DNA of 64,000 nucleotides from positions 2,232,001 to 2,296,000 of the forward strand of contig NZ_CP060496.1 in NCBI RefSeq assembly GCF_014400405.1. The letters are read 5' to 3'. This DNA comes from Brachybacterium sp. Z12. GTDB lineage: Bacteria > Actinomycetota > Actinomycetes > Actinomycetales > Dermabacteraceae. Below, in pieces: positions 27,110 to 36,509 of this stretch. Position 1 is the first letter of the stretch. Every line of letters begins with the position of its first letter. The notes under the pieces were generated by a model, which saw only the letters and a list, made by a program, of their open reading frames with translations, made no database searches and was not told the origin of the DNA. The position numbers and the translations under genes are program-made.

Positions 27110-28261
27110 TCAGCCGCCGGTGGAGGACCGCTGCTCCACCGTCTCGGCGAGCCAGCTGCCGAGGTCGCAACCCACCTCGACCAGGAGTTCCTGGCCGTTC
27201 TCGAGAGCGCGCCGAGTCGATCCGGCACGGAACGTGAGATCCCACGCGCCAAGGATGCCGGCCTCTCGCAGCTGGGCGGTGCTGAGCGTGATGGCACCTG
27301 CCACAGCAGCGACCGCCAGCCCACGATCCTGGGCCCGGCGGGCCACCTCGGCCGGTCCCTTGCCGTGCAGGGTCTGCGCATCGAGCTTCCCCTCCCCTGT
27401 CACCACGATGTCGGCCTGGTCGAGCAGGGCGTCGACGCCGACGAGCTCGAACACGGCATCGGCTCCGGAGCGTTGGACAGCACCCAGCAGGAACAGAGCG
27501 AAGCCGGTGCCGCCGGCGGCTCCGGCACCGGGCCGGTCACGGTGGCTGCCGGAGGGGTCGAGGATCTCGGAGGCCTGGGAGAGCGCGGCATCAGCCGTCT
27601 CGATCTCCGCGGCTGCCAATCCCTTCTGAGGGCCGTAGACCGCGGCGGCACCCTCGACCCCGAGCAGCGGGTTGGTGACATCGTTCGCCGCGATCAGGGT
27701 GACGCCCTCGAGGGCGGCCAGCGCAGGGTCGAGATCCGCAGTGGTGAGCGAGGGCAGCGCCTCGAGCCCGCCGGCGATCGCGGTGCCCTCCGCGGTGAGC
27801 AGCTGGGCCCCGAGGCCCTGGAGCAGACCGGTGCCTGCATCGGTCGAAGAGCTGCCGCCGAGGCCGACCAGGATGGTGTGCGCGCCATCCGAGACGGCGG
27901 CACGGATCAGTTCACCCAGGCCGCGCGTGGAGGCTGTGCGAGGAGCGAGCTCCCCACCCGGGAGTGCCTGGAGTCCTACGGTCTCGGCGAGCTCGAGCAC
28001 CGCTACCTCGTCCTTCAATGCCCAGCGCGCGGCACGAACGGCCCCGGTGGGGCCGGTGACGGTGGCGGTGCGCTCCGTGAACCCTGCGGCGAGCGCGGCG
28101 TCGACGGTGCCGTCGCCGCCATCGGCGATGGGGCAGGACAGCAGGCGCAGCTGCGGGGCGGTCTGGGCGATGCCCTGGCGCAATGCGTCCACCACCTGTG
28201 CGGCGCTGAGCGTCCCTTTGAACTTGTCCGGGGCGAGCAGCACAGTTCGGGTGGTGGTCAT
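27110..28261 (-). CDS. Glycerate kinase
   Basis: About 383 aa, GarK/GlxK family; phosphorylates glycerate using ATP. Seen: LAPDKFKGTLSA at the N-terminus, CPIADGGDGT, VGLGGSSSTDAGTG (the hallmark Gly/Ser-rich loop), IAANDVTNPLLG, GPQKG and VTGEGKLDAQT. No frame break. Its ATG overlaps the stop of the upstream Tad-type gene (ATGA at 28258-28261), so it is translationally coupled to the pilus operon although unrelated in function. Product could be 2- or 3-phosphoglycerate; sequence alone does not decide. Confidence 0.92.
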   Translation of the reverse strand: MTTTRTVLLAPDKFKGTLSAAQVVDALRQGIAQTAPQLRLLSCPIADGGDGTVDAALAAGFTERTATVTGPTGAVRAARWALKDEVAVLELAETVGLQALPGGELAPRTASTRGLGELIRAAVSDGAHTILVGLGGSSSTDAGTGLLQGLGAQLLTAEGTAIAGGLEALPSLTTADLDPALAALEGVTLIAANDVTNPLLGVEGAAAVYGPQKGLAAAEIETADAALSQASEILDPSGSHRDRPGAGAAGGTGFALFLLGAVQRSGADAVFELVGVDALLDQADIVVTGEGKLDAQTLHGKGPAEVARRAQDRGLAVAAVAGAITLSTAQLREAGILGAWDLTFRAGSTRRALENGQELLVEVGCDLGSWLAETVEQRSSTGG

Positions 28262-28719
28262 CGGGCGCGAGCCTCTCCTTCGACGGTCAGCGGGATGGCG
28301 GTGCCGGTCCCTCGCATGAACCATCCTGCCAGGGGTGGATGCGTACGCGCGGTGATGACCACGCGCACTGTGCCGTCCTCGCTCACGGTGACGTCGACAA
28401 GATGGATGTCCTGGGTATTGGTGGTGTCGTGCGGGTAGTCGCGCAGGTGCTCCTCGGCGGCGGTGCGTGCGGAGCCGGAGTGGATCGCGGCGCCGTCGCT
28501 CGCGGAGTAGAGCCGGGCGGGATCGACCGCCTGTGAGGCGGCCAGTGCGGCGCTGTCGGCGGTGTGCTGCAGTCCGTTGCGCTCGAGGTGGACCCCGGTG
28601 ATCGCGGTGCCGGCGGCGATCACCAACAGGATCACCACCAGCACCCCGGTGGTCAGGATGGTCATCGATCCGCGGGCATCGGCGAGACGCGCTTGGAGGG
28701 AGCGGGAGGGGAGCTGCAT
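28258..28719 (-). CDS. TadG/RsaP-like pilus-locus secreted protein
   Basis: About 153 aa. N-terminus ARGSMTILTTGVLVVILLVIAAGTAITGVHLERNGLQHTADSAALAASQ is the characteristic TadG-type helix with the HTADSAALAAS motif, followed by a small extracytoplasmic domain. Such proteins are pilus-assembly factors or minor pseudopilins. Coupled by ATGA overlaps both to the upstream TadE-like gene and to glycerate kinase. Assignment as TadG-like rests on the N-terminal segment. Confidence 0.72.
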   Translation of the reverse strand: MQLPSRSLQARLADARGSMTILTTGVLVVILLVIAAGTAITGVHLERNGLQHTADSAALAASQAVDPARLYSASDGAAIHSGSARTAAEEHLRDYPHDTTNTQDIHLVDVTVSEDGTVRVVITARTHPPLAGWFMRGTGTAIPLTVEGEARAR

Positions 28720-29183
28720 CAGTTCCCCGCCCGGTATTGGTCGACCTGCACCACGTGGGAGGCCCCGACGGCCACGGGCCCGGTGTCTCCCAGGATCGGT
28801 CCCAGGCCCGGGACCGGGACCGCGATGCGCACCTGCGCGGTGACGGATCCTCCGGGGGTGGCGCAGGGGTCCTCGCTGCAGCTGATCGTGGCGACGTCCT
28901 GCTGCGACAGACCGTGATCCTCGAGGACCATCTCGGTGTGGCGCGCAGCGCGCTCGGAAGCGCGCTGCGGAACGCGCTCGGTCGCGTGGATCCGGGCCAC
29001 ATCCCGGGAGATGGTGTCCGCAGCGAAGACCGCTGCCTGGACATTGCCGAGGGTGAGCACCAGGTAGAGACAAGGGATCAGCAGCGCGGCGGAGAGCACC
29101 ACGAACTCGACGATCGCGTTCCCGTCCTCCTGCGCGAGCGCGTCACGGATCGCGACCTCTCCAGTGCGGCGCCGCCCGATCAC
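28719..29183 (-). CDS. TadE-like minor pseudopilin
   Basis: About 154 aa. EDGNAIVEFVVLSAALLIPCLYLVLTLGNVQAAVFAADTISRDVARI contains the TadE helix with the Glu at position +5-like spacing (AIVEF) typical of prepilin-type segments. Two Cys near the C-terminal half (SCSEDPC) may form a disulfide outside the membrane. Coupled to neighbours at both ends by ATGA overlaps. Minor component of a Tad/Flp pilus. Confidence 0.75.
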   Translation of the reverse strand: MIGRRRTGEVAIRDALAQEDGNAIVEFVVLSAALLIPCLYLVLTLGNVQAAVFAADTISRDVARIHATERVPQRASERAARHTEMVLEDHGLSQQDVATISCSEDPCATPGGSVTAQVRIAVPVPGLGPILGDTGPVAVGASHVVQVDQYRAGN

Positions 29184-29635
29184 ATCGACTCCTCGTCGAG
29201 TGCTCGTCCCGCGACCGACAGCGTCCCGCTGGGCCCGTACAGCCCGACCAGCGGGAGGGTGGCGGTGACGTGGACATGGATCGTTCCGTCGGCCGACTGC
29301 GTCGCCGTCGCCGCTGCATCGAGACCGTTGCCGAAGCGCTCGTCGATGAGGCGCTCTGCACGCTCTGCGCCGTCCTGGGGTGTGGAGCCCACCAGTGCGG
29401 CATGGTGGGCGCCCTGGACCGCGGCGTCGACCAGCGTGTTCCGGGTGTGGACGATCAACGCCGCCTGCACGATCAGCAGCCCGATCATGACGATGAGCAC
29501 GGCGACCATCGGGAACTCGGCCACTGCTGCGCCATCATCCGCGCGCAGCCGGCGCAGCAGTCTCCGCTGCGCGGCACGATGCCGTGCCGGAGCAGGGCCC
29601 GGTGTCACCCGGTGCCGTCGTCCGATGTTCTTCAT
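29180..29635 (-). CDS. TadE/TadF-like minor pseudopilin
   Basis: About 151 aa. A basic N-terminus (RRHRVTPGPAPARHRAAQRR) precedes GAAVAEFPMVAVLIVMIGLLIVQAALIVHTRNTLVDAAVQGAHHAAL, a TadE-type segment with the AEF Glu. The periplasm-like domain follows to LDEESM. Second TadE paralogue in the operon; which one is TadF cannot be fixed by sight. Stop overlaps the next ATG. Confidence 0.75.
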   Translation of the reverse strand: MKNIGRRHRVTPGPAPARHRAAQRRLLRRLRADDGAAVAEFPMVAVLIVMIGLLIVQAALIVHTRNTLVDAAVQGAHHAALVGSTPQDGAERAERLIDERFGNGLDAAATATQSADGTIHVHVTATLPLVGLYGPSGTLSVAGRALDEESM

Positions 29636-29659
29636 GAAGGTCCTCGAGGTGCCGGGAGG

Positions 29660-29920
29660 TCAGAGGCTGCCGCCGAGGAATGGCGCCATCGCGTTCTGGA
29701 AGATCTGGACGATCTGCTCGGAGGCGACGGCCCACAGCGCCACCACGATCCCGGCCGTCATCAACGTGATGAGCACCCATCCGGGGACATCTCCTTGATC
29801 GGAGCCCAAACGGGTGAGGATCCGCTGCATGACCGTGCGCCTCGATGGCTGCTGCGGTGCCGATGCGCTGCGCAATGCGGCGCGACGGGTGCGGTGGAGT
29901 GTGGTGCGGTGGACAGTCAT
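29660..29920 (-). CDS. Small Flp-pilin-like membrane peptide
   Basis: 86 aa from ATG 29920, or 56 aa from the internal ATG 29830. GDVPGWVLITLMTAGIVVALWAVASEQIVQIFQNAMAPFLGGSL gives one hydrophobic helix preceded by a short hydrophilic leader. Position between tadC and the TadE genes is that of the Flp pilin in actinobacterial tad loci. The classical G/XXXXEY processing site is not present: the helix begins GDVPGW with no Glu. It is therefore a candidate major pilin or a pilin-like accessory. Confidence 0.6.
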   Translation of the reverse strand: MTVHRTTLHRTRRAALRSASAPQQPSRRTVMQRILTRLGSDQGDVPGWVLITLMTAGIVVALWAVASEQIVQIFQNAMAPFLGGSL

Positions 29921-30012
29921 ATCGGCCTCCTCGGCTGACGGTTCGGAGCAAGCTCCGGTCTGTGTGATGGACGGTGCGGATCGGGGATGGGGAGAGGACT
30001 TCGTGAGGCGGT

Positions 30013-30957
30013 TCAGAGACTGATCTCCAGGACGGCGAGACCGGGGAAGATCGCGAAGAGGATGACCAGGGGCAGGACGAAGAACACCACGGGTACGAGC
30101 ATCATGATTTCCCGCTGCCCGGCTGTCTCCATGAGCTCCCGTTTCGCCGCTTCTCTCGCGTCCTGGGCCTGGGCGCGCAGCACATCGGCGAGCGGGGTGC
30201 CGCGCTCGATGGCGATCGCGACTCCCTCCCCGAAACGGCTGAGGGATTCCAGCGGTGTCCGCGAGCCCAGCGATGCGAGTGCCTGCGAGATGCTCGTACC
30301 GGCCCGGATATCGGCGACGGTTGCCGCGAATTCATCGGGAAGAGCACCTGAAGAGGTCCGCGCGACGCGCTCCATCGCAGCGATGGGGCTCTCGCCCGCA
30401 GCGACCGCGAGGGCCAGCAGGTCGGCGACGGTCGGGAACTCCCGTGCCATCCGAGCAGCTCGGCGCTTGATCTCCGCCCCCAGCAGGTAGTCGCGCAGAA
30501 GCACCCCGCACACGGCTCCGAGGACGACGAGGACCAGACCGAGCAGAAGACTGCTGTCCCGCAGTCCGATCGCCGCTATCGCCACCACGACGCCCATCGC
30601 CAGGCCCGCCGCGCCGAACGCCACCTGTTCGACACGGAAGGAGTCCGCGGAGGTGCGTCGGCCCGCGAGGCGGAGTCGGCGTTCGAGCTGCTCGGGACCT
30701 CCGGTGAGCCTCTCGAGCACGCTCAGCACCCGGATCGCGATCGGCCCCATCAGATTCTCCAGAACCGTGCGCGTGCGGCTCGCCGTGCTCGGTGCCGCGA
30801 ACAGCGATGCCGAACGCGAACGGCGCAGGTACGGGTCGACCCTCGTGGCGAGATCTCGCGCCCGTAGCCAGGGCAGCTGCCAGACGATGAGGGTCAGCCC
30901 GATCCCGAACAGGAGCCCGAGCACGATGCCGGTGATCGCGGTGCCGGAGCTCGTCAT
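30013..30957 (-). CDS. tadC: TadC-like type II/IV pilus inner-membrane platform protein
   Basis: About 314 aa T2SS-F domain protein. Helices at about 8-28, 115-135, 140-158 and 285-305. The F-domain signature region reads REFPTVADLLALAVAAGESPIAAMERVA, and ALASLGSRTPLESLSRFGEGVAIAIERGTPL, followed by the closing VFFVLPLVILFAIFPGLAVL. TadB/TadC form the platform on which TadA acts. ATG overlaps the tadB stop region (four bases). Confidence 0.85.
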   Translation of the reverse strand: MTSSGTAITGIVLGLLFGIGLTLIVWQLPWLRARDLATRVDPYLRRSRSASLFAAPSTASRTRTVLENLMGPIAIRVLSVLERLTGGPEQLERRLRLAGRRTSADSFRVEQVAFGAAGLAMGVVVAIAAIGLRDSSLLLGLVLVVLGAVCGVLLRDYLLGAEIKRRAARMAREFPTVADLLALAVAAGESPIAAMERVARTSSGALPDEFAATVADIRAGTSISQALASLGSRTPLESLSRFGEGVAIAIERGTPLADVLRAQAQDAREAAKRELMETAGQREIMMLVPVVFFVLPLVILFAIFPGLAVLEISL

Positions 30958-31826
30958 CGCAGGACCCTCTCATCCTGTGGGAGCCGAGCGATCTGCAGCA
31001 TGACGCGATACGCGATGAAGGAGACGCCAGCACCGACCGCGATCAGCACCAGGCCCATTGTGGAGTCATAAGCCTGCGCTGCCTGGGGGCGGGTGGCCAT
31101 CAGGCCCAGCACGATCCACGGTGCCGCCAGAGCCAGCCGCGCCGCGTTGACCGTCCAGGACTGCCTGGCCTCGAGCTCTGCCCGGGTCCGTGCATCTTCC
31201 CGCAGGAAGGCGGACAGCGTGCGCAGCAGGCCGCCCAGATCGGTGCCTCCCACGTCCCGGGTGATCCGCAGTGCTTCGACGATCCTGTCCCCCACGGGAT
31301 CGGCCAGGCGGATCTTGAGGCGGTCCAGACAGCTCGCGAAGTCGCCGCTGGCCTGGTAGTCGAGCGAAAACTCCGTGAACGCGGGCCGGAGCTCCTCCGG
31401 TCCCTTGCGGCTGAGCTGGACGAGGGCTTCCGGGAGCGACAGACCGGCGCGGATCGCGGAGTTCACATGGTCAACGGCTTCGGGCCAGACCTCGCGCATG
31501 GCCGTGGTGCGGCGGAGTGCCGCCGAGCGGAGCACGAGCACCGGCAGCGCGGAGGCGCCGATGCCGATCGCCAGCGCGGGCACCACCGCGCCGGAGATCG
31601 CCCACAGGATGGTGGCGACCACGAGGCCCAGGCCCGCGCTGAGCGCTGGCACCGCTGCAGGCGGGACCGTGTCGAGTCCGACCTTGATCAGATCGTCGCG
31701 GAGCCGGTCCAGCGCCCTCGTGGCGGCTCCCCGTCGAGGCGCTGTGTTCTCCTGCTCCCACATGGACCACCAGATCGAGAGCAGACCGAGCCCGATGACC
31801 AGCCCCAGGAAGGCACCGTCGCTCAT
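30954..31826 (-). CDS. tadB: TadB-like inner-membrane platform protein
   Basis: About 290 aa T2SS-F protein. Helices at the N-terminus (LGLVIGLGLLSIWWSMW), at about 65-105, and two at the C-terminus. F-domain core: REVWPEAVDHVNSAIRAGLSLPEALVQL and GGTDLGGLLRTLSAFLREDARTRAELEARQ, the usual TadB sequence style. Overlaps tadA upstream and tadC downstream. No frame break. Confidence 0.85.
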   Translation of the reverse strand: MSDGAFLGLVIGLGLLSIWWSMWEQENTAPRRGAATRALDRLRDDLIKVGLDTVPPAAVPALSAGLGLVVATILWAISGAVVPALAIGIGASALPVLVLRSAALRRTTAMREVWPEAVDHVNSAIRAGLSLPEALVQLSRKGPEELRPAFTEFSLDYQASGDFASCLDRLKIRLADPVGDRIVEALRITRDVGGTDLGGLLRTLSAFLREDARTRAELEARQSWTVNAARLALAAPWIVLGLMATRPQAAQAYDSTMGLVLIAVGAGVSFIAYRVMLQIARLPQDERVLR

Positions 31827-33051
31827 GCAGCCAGCCTCTGCCCCAGCAAGCCGGACAGGTCGAAGCCCGCGCGGGCGAAGCGCTCAGGGTGGGGCGGATG
31901 CCCCTCCCCCGCACGAGCCGGTCCCCACGCTGCGAGAAGATGTCGGAGACCTCGATGGTCTCGTCCTCGACCCGGCCGCTGAGACCCACGATCTCCCTGA
32001 CCCGCCGGCGCCCGTCGGCGAACATGTCCAGGTGCACCACCAGATCGATGGCGCTGGCCACTGTCGGCACCACGAATCTGCTCGACACGTTCTCCCCGCC
32101 AGCAGCGGCAGGGTGCAGAGCTTGGTGATGGCATCGCGTGCTGAGTTCGCATGGATGGAGGCGAGCCCGGGCAGGCCGCTGTTGAGGGCGATCAGCATGT
32201 CCAGGCTCTCCGCTTCCCGTACCTCGCCGACGATGATCCGGCTGGGGCGCATCCGCAGAGCCTCCTTCACCAGGCGGCGCATCGAGATCTCCCCTGTGCC
32301 TTCGAGGTTCGCCTGGCGGGTCTGCATCGCCACGACGTCACGCAGGGCGAGGTTGAGCTCGAAGACCTCCTCGATGGTCACCACACGTTCCCGAGCACCC
32401 ACCGACTGCGCGAGACAGCGCAGGAAGGTCGTCTTGCCCGCTCCTGTGGCCCCGCTGGCGACCACGTTCAGCCCGGAGGCGATCGCGGCGTCGAGAAAGT
32501 CGGCGGCCTGCTGCGGGAGGGACCCGAGAGTCACCAATCCCTGCAGGTCATGGGCTTTTGCGACGAACTTCCGAATATTGATGGCCCAGTGGGACCGGGT
32601 CACGCTGGGGATGACCACGTGCAGTCGGGAGCCGTCGGGCAGCAGAGCATCCACGAAACGGTGTGCTCATGTCCAGCCGGCGGCCGCTGCTGACCAGCAT
32701 CCGTTCGACGATTCCTCGCACCTCGACGTCGCTGAGCACGATCGTGGTCAGTTCGCTGCGCCCGTTCCGCGCGACGAAAACCTGCGAAGGCGAGTTCAAC
32801 CAGATCTCCTCGATGCTCGGATCGTCCAGCATCTCCTGCAGCGGCCCGAAGCCGCCGATCCGGGCGGCGATCTCGGCGACCATGGTGTCGTCGTCAGCGC
32901 GCAGCACCGGGACCTCCCCGGAGGAGGAGCGGCGGTCGTAATCGGTGACGACTTCGCGGATGAGCGGTTCGAGCTGGTCGGCGTGCACGTCGAGGCCACG
33001 GCGGCGTATCAGCTCGCGCGACTCGCTCTCGATGATGGTGGCGGCGTCCAT
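31823..33051 (-). CDS. tadA: TadA/CpaF-type secretion ATPase, three frame breaks
   Basis: Hexameric ATPase powering Tad pilus assembly, about 410 aa after repair. Seen: FGPLQEMLDDPSIEEIWLNSP (N-terminal domain), GRRLDMSTPF then VDALLPDGSRLHVV across a break in the A3 run near 32656, SGATGAGKTTFLRCLAQ (Walker A), EEVFEL, RMRPSRIIVGEVR (Walker B), SIHANSARDA, and a C-terminal ending FDLSGLLGQRLAA. Other breaks: C4 at 32094-32097 and C4 at 31901-31904. ATG 33051 gives MDAATIIESESREL. First gene of the operon tadA-tadB-tadC-pilin-tadE-tadE-tadG. Confidence 0.88.
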
Positions 33052-33245
33052 CCATTCCCCTCCCGGCCCCGTCCGGCCGGCTGCAGTCCCCTGTGTGAGG
33101 TGGCGCACCTCGCGCCCCTGGTCACTCTAGGGCGGATCCGCTGGAATCTCTCCCCACTCCCAGCGAATGTGGATAACTCTCCCTGCGCGCGCTCATGGCA
33201 GGATGACAGCTGTCCGTGAGCCACCCCGACCTCAGGAGACTCCTC

Positions 33246-34399
33246 ATGGCCGACTCCACCGCCCAGGGCGATGACACCCCTTCGATGTCCGGCACCACTG
33301 TGAAGTACATGGCCAAACGAGTGCTGACGGAGTTCATGCGTGATGGCGGCACGGATCAGGCCGCCAAGCTCACCTACTTCATGGTGCTCTCGATCGCGCC
33401 CACGCTCCTGGCGCTGTTCTCCCTGGCCACGCTGCTGCTCTCCGATCTCACGGACGAGATCGCGCAGCTGATCACCGAGGCGATCGAATCGGCGGCCAGC
33501 GGTTCCGAGCTGGGGGCCGGCGATGCGGTCCAGTCGACGGTGGAGTCCCTGATGGGCTCTGCGACCGGCGGCACCGTCGCGCTGATCATCGGTATCGCCA
33601 CCGCTCTGTGGTCCGCCTCGGCGTACATCAAGGCCTACGGCCGGGTGGCGAACCACATCTACGAGGTTCCCGAGGGCCGTGGTCCGATCCGGATGAACGC
33701 GACCATGCTCGCGCTGACCGTGGCGATGATCCTGGGCATCCTGATCGTGATGGTGTCGGTGCTGCTGAACGAGACGATCGTGGACAGCCTGCTGGGCCCG
33801 ATCGCCTCGAACATCGGCGCCGAGGGCGCGCTGACATTCCTGATGAACTCCTTCCTGCCGATCTGGGCCTGGGCCAAGTGGCCGGTGATCCTGGTGATCG
33901 CCTTCGCGCTGATCTCGCTGCTGTACTGGGGCGCACCGAACATCGACAAGCCCTTCCGCTTCATCTCCCCGGCGGGGTGTTCGCGATCCTCGGGATCGGC
34001 GTGGCGGCAGTGGCCCTGTCGATCTACATGGGCACGGTGGCCGGCTACTCGAGCTACGGCGCGATCGGCGGCATCATGGCGGTGCTGTTCGCCCTGTGGA
34101 TCATCAACATCGTGATCATCATCGGCGCAGAGGTGGACGCCGAGTACGAGCGCGCTCACGAGCTCGAGGCCGGAAAGCCGGCCGAGGACTCCCTGGCGCT
34201 TCCGATGCGCGATTCTGCGGGCGCCGAGAAGGCCGAGGCCAAGCGCGAGCAGATCATCGACGAGGGCCGCGACATCCGCCTGCGCAACCTCCACCACGAC
34301 GCCGAGGCGTACACCGGGGAAGATGCCCGGCTGACGCCGCGGCAGGGAGTGCCTGTCGTCGATCCCGACGAGCCCGAGGCACCGACCAAGGACTCCTGA
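33246..34399 (+). CDS. YihY/virulence factor BrkB family membrane protein, one frame break
   Basis: About 384 aa with six membrane helices. LTYFMVLSIAPTLLALFSLA near the N-terminus, then ALIIGIATALWSASAYIKAYGRVANHIYEV, the family landmark, MLALTVAMILGILIVMVSVLL, WPVILVIAFALISLLYW, and, after the break at the G4 run 33974-33977, GVFAILGIGVAAVALSIYM and NIVIIIGAEVDAEYERA. A charged C-terminal tail of about 75 residues follows. AGGAG shortly before ATG 33246 makes this start better than the GTG at 33216. Family function is not established despite its tRNA-processing history (rbn). Confidence 0.88.
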
Positions 34400-34400
34400 G

Positions 34401-35147
34401 ATGTGCGGGCGCTTCGCGTTCTTCCAGGAGATCGAACCGCTGGTGGCAGATCTGGGCGCCGTCGACCTCACCAACCCGCATCTGCGCAGCAGCTGGAACA
34501 TCCCTCCCACAGCCCCGATCCATGTGGTCACCGAGTCGATCGACAAGGAGACCGGCGGGGTGCTGCGGGCCCTGAGGATCGCGCGCTGGGGCCTGCTCCC
34601 GCCGTTCGCGAAGGACCTCTCCTTCTCCTCCCGCGCTTTCAACGCCCGCCGGGAGACCCTCGCGCAGAAGCCGAGCTTCCGCGGGAGCCTGGGCCGGTAT
34701 CGGGCTCTCGTGCCGATGGACGGCTACTACGAGTGGGTGCGCGATGAGAAGGGCGGCCGCAAGCAGCCGTGCTTCATCTCCTCCGCCGACGGCTCCCCGC
34801 TGCTCATGGCCGCGCTGGTCTCCTGGTGGAGGGGGCCGGGAGGGCATGAGGGACCTGCAGCGAGCGACGACGGCGCCTTCTTGCTGAGCGCCACGATCAT
34901 CACCCGCGAGGCGAGCGGTGAGCTCGCCCGGATCCATGACCGCACCCCGGTGATGCTGCGCCGCACGGAAATCGACGGCTGGCTCGACACGGCGATGGAT
35001 GACCGCCACGCCGCCCAGGAGTGGATCCTCGAGGACGCACACCTCCTCGACGATGCGACCCTCTCTGTGCGCGAGGTGGACCCCGCGGTGGGGAAGGTCG
35101 GCAACGACGGCCCGGAGCTGCTCGAGCCCCCGCAGACCCTGCTGTGA
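34401..35147 (+). CDS. SRAP-domain protein (YedK/HMCES family)
   Basis: About 248 aa. MCGRF start places the catalytic Cys at position 2 after Met removal; SSRAFNARRET supplies the Asn/Arg DNA contacts, YRALVPMDGYYEWV the Glu, and IHDRTPVML the His. HMCES/YedK forms a thiazolidine crosslink to abasic sites in single-stranded DNA, protecting them (established knowledge). All catalytic positions are present. One base after the yihY stop, so likely co-transcribed. Confidence 0.93.
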   Translation: MCGRFAFFQEIEPLVADLGAVDLTNPHLRSSWNIPPTAPIHVVTESIDKETGGVLRALRIARWGLLPPFAKDLSFSSRAFNARRETLAQKPSFRGSLGRYRALVPMDGYYEWVRDEKGGRKQPCFISSADGSPLLMAALVSWWRGPGGHEGPAASDDGAFLLSATIITREASGELARIHDRTPVMLRRTEIDGWLDTAMDDRHAAQEWILEDAHLLDDATLSVREVDPAVGKVGNDGPELLEPPQTLL

Positions 35148-35163
35148 TCCACATGATCCGACC

Positions 35164-35172
35164 GCAGTCTGA
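35164..35172. promoter_or_regulatory. Candidate response-regulator half site before the two-component genes
   Basis: GCAGTCTGA, close to the GCGGTCTGA half site that is repeated in inverted form before the ABC transporter at 37211-37248. A TACGCT -10-like hexamer at 35196-35201 follows, spaced so that a transcript would start near ATG 35209. Confidence 0.3.
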
Positions 35173-35208
35173 CGCGCCGGAGGCTCCTGCGACCGTACGC
35201 TCGTGACC

Positions 35209-36509
35209 ATGACCGACGGATCCGCGCAGCTGCCCGACGTGCCCCGGCGGCGCGTCCGGCTCAGCGACCCCTTCCGCTGGATCATCGAGAATCCCGGGAA
35301 GGTCGATCTGATCGGCTTCGGCGGCGCGGCCCTTCTGCTGCTGATCTTCTCCCTCGGCACCCTGTCCACCGGCTGGTGGACGCTCTTCTCGGTGCCGATG
35401 GTCGCCGCCGGTGCGCTGTGCCGCATCCGGCCCTTGCATGGCGTGGTCGTCATCGGCGGCCTCGCTGTGCTGCACGTGGTGGTCAACGTCCCGGTGGTGC
35501 TGGGCGATGTGATGACGTTCTATGCGATGTTCTGCGCCGTCGCCTACGGCAGGCCGCTGGTGCACGGCCTCGGTGTCGCGGCGGGGATGCTCGGCGTCTT
35601 CGTGCAGGCCGCTTATTGGGGGATCGATGCTCTGCGTTCGGAGTACGGCGGTCCCCTCGAGGCCCTGATCAGCTTCGTCGGCCTGGTGCTCATCGGCACC
35701 ATCACCGTCGTGGCGGTGTGGGCGCTGGCGAACCTGCAACGGGCCCGGGTGCGGCAGCTGGCCCTCACCCGTGACCGCGCCGAGCAGGCGCTGCGCGAGC
35801 GCGAGCAGCGCACCGCGCTCGCGGTCGCCGATGAGCGTGCCCGCATCGCGCGCGAGATGCACGACGTGGTCGCCCATTCCCTCTCGGTGATCATCGCCCA
35901 GGCCGACGGCGGCCGCTTCGTCGCCGCGCAGAAGCCGGAGAAGGCCGCTGAGGTGCTCGGCACCATCGGCGAGACCGGCCGCGCAGCGCTCGCCGACATG
36001 CGTTCCCTGCTGGGCGTGCTGCGGCAGGAGGACGAGACCAGCTTCGGCCCCCAGCCGGGACCGGAGATGCTGCCCGAGCTGATCGGGCGGGTGCGCGCCG
36101 CAGGCCTGCCCGTCACCCTCGATATCGAGGGCTCGCTCGAGGATCTCCCCCAGCGCTGGGGCTCTCGCTCTTCCGCCTGGTGCAGGAGGCCCTCACGAAC
36201 GTCCTCAAGCACGCCGGGCCCGGCTCCACCGCCGCCGTGTGCATACACCGTGGTTCGCAGCAGCTCAAGGTCGAGGTGCTCGATGACGGCCAGGGCACCG
36301 ACCCGGCCTCCGACGGGCTGGGCCATGGGCTGACGGGGATGCGCGAGAGGATGGCCGTCCTCGGCGGCACCCTGCAGGCCGGTCCCCTGCCCTCCCGCGG
36401 GTACCGGGTGCGCGCCTCGGTCCCGCTGACCGCGGCGTTGGCGCCTCTCGCCGATCGCTCCGCACCTCCACCCTCCCCCGCCCGTCTTCTTCGAGGAGAA
36501 CCCCGATGA
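35209..36509 (+). CDS. Two-component sensor histidine kinase (NarL-type partner), one frame break
   Basis: About 434 aa. Four to five membrane helices within residues 35-175 without a large sensor loop, then HisKA_3 with RIAREMHDVVAHSLSVI carrying the phospho-His. The HATPase part, EALTNVLKHAGPGSTAAV and GHGLTGMRERM, lies after a break in the C5 run 36147-36151; one extra C restores LPPALGLSLFRLVQ. Intramembrane-sensing kinases of this type respond to envelope stress or antibiotics in other Gram-positives. The stop overlaps the regulator's ATG. GTG 35203 is an alternative start. Confidence 0.9.

Noticed and set aside
26246..28438. A 730-codon open frame on the plus strand across prfB and glycerate kinase
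   Set aside because: It runs antisense to two well-conserved genes and has no ribosome site or family features.
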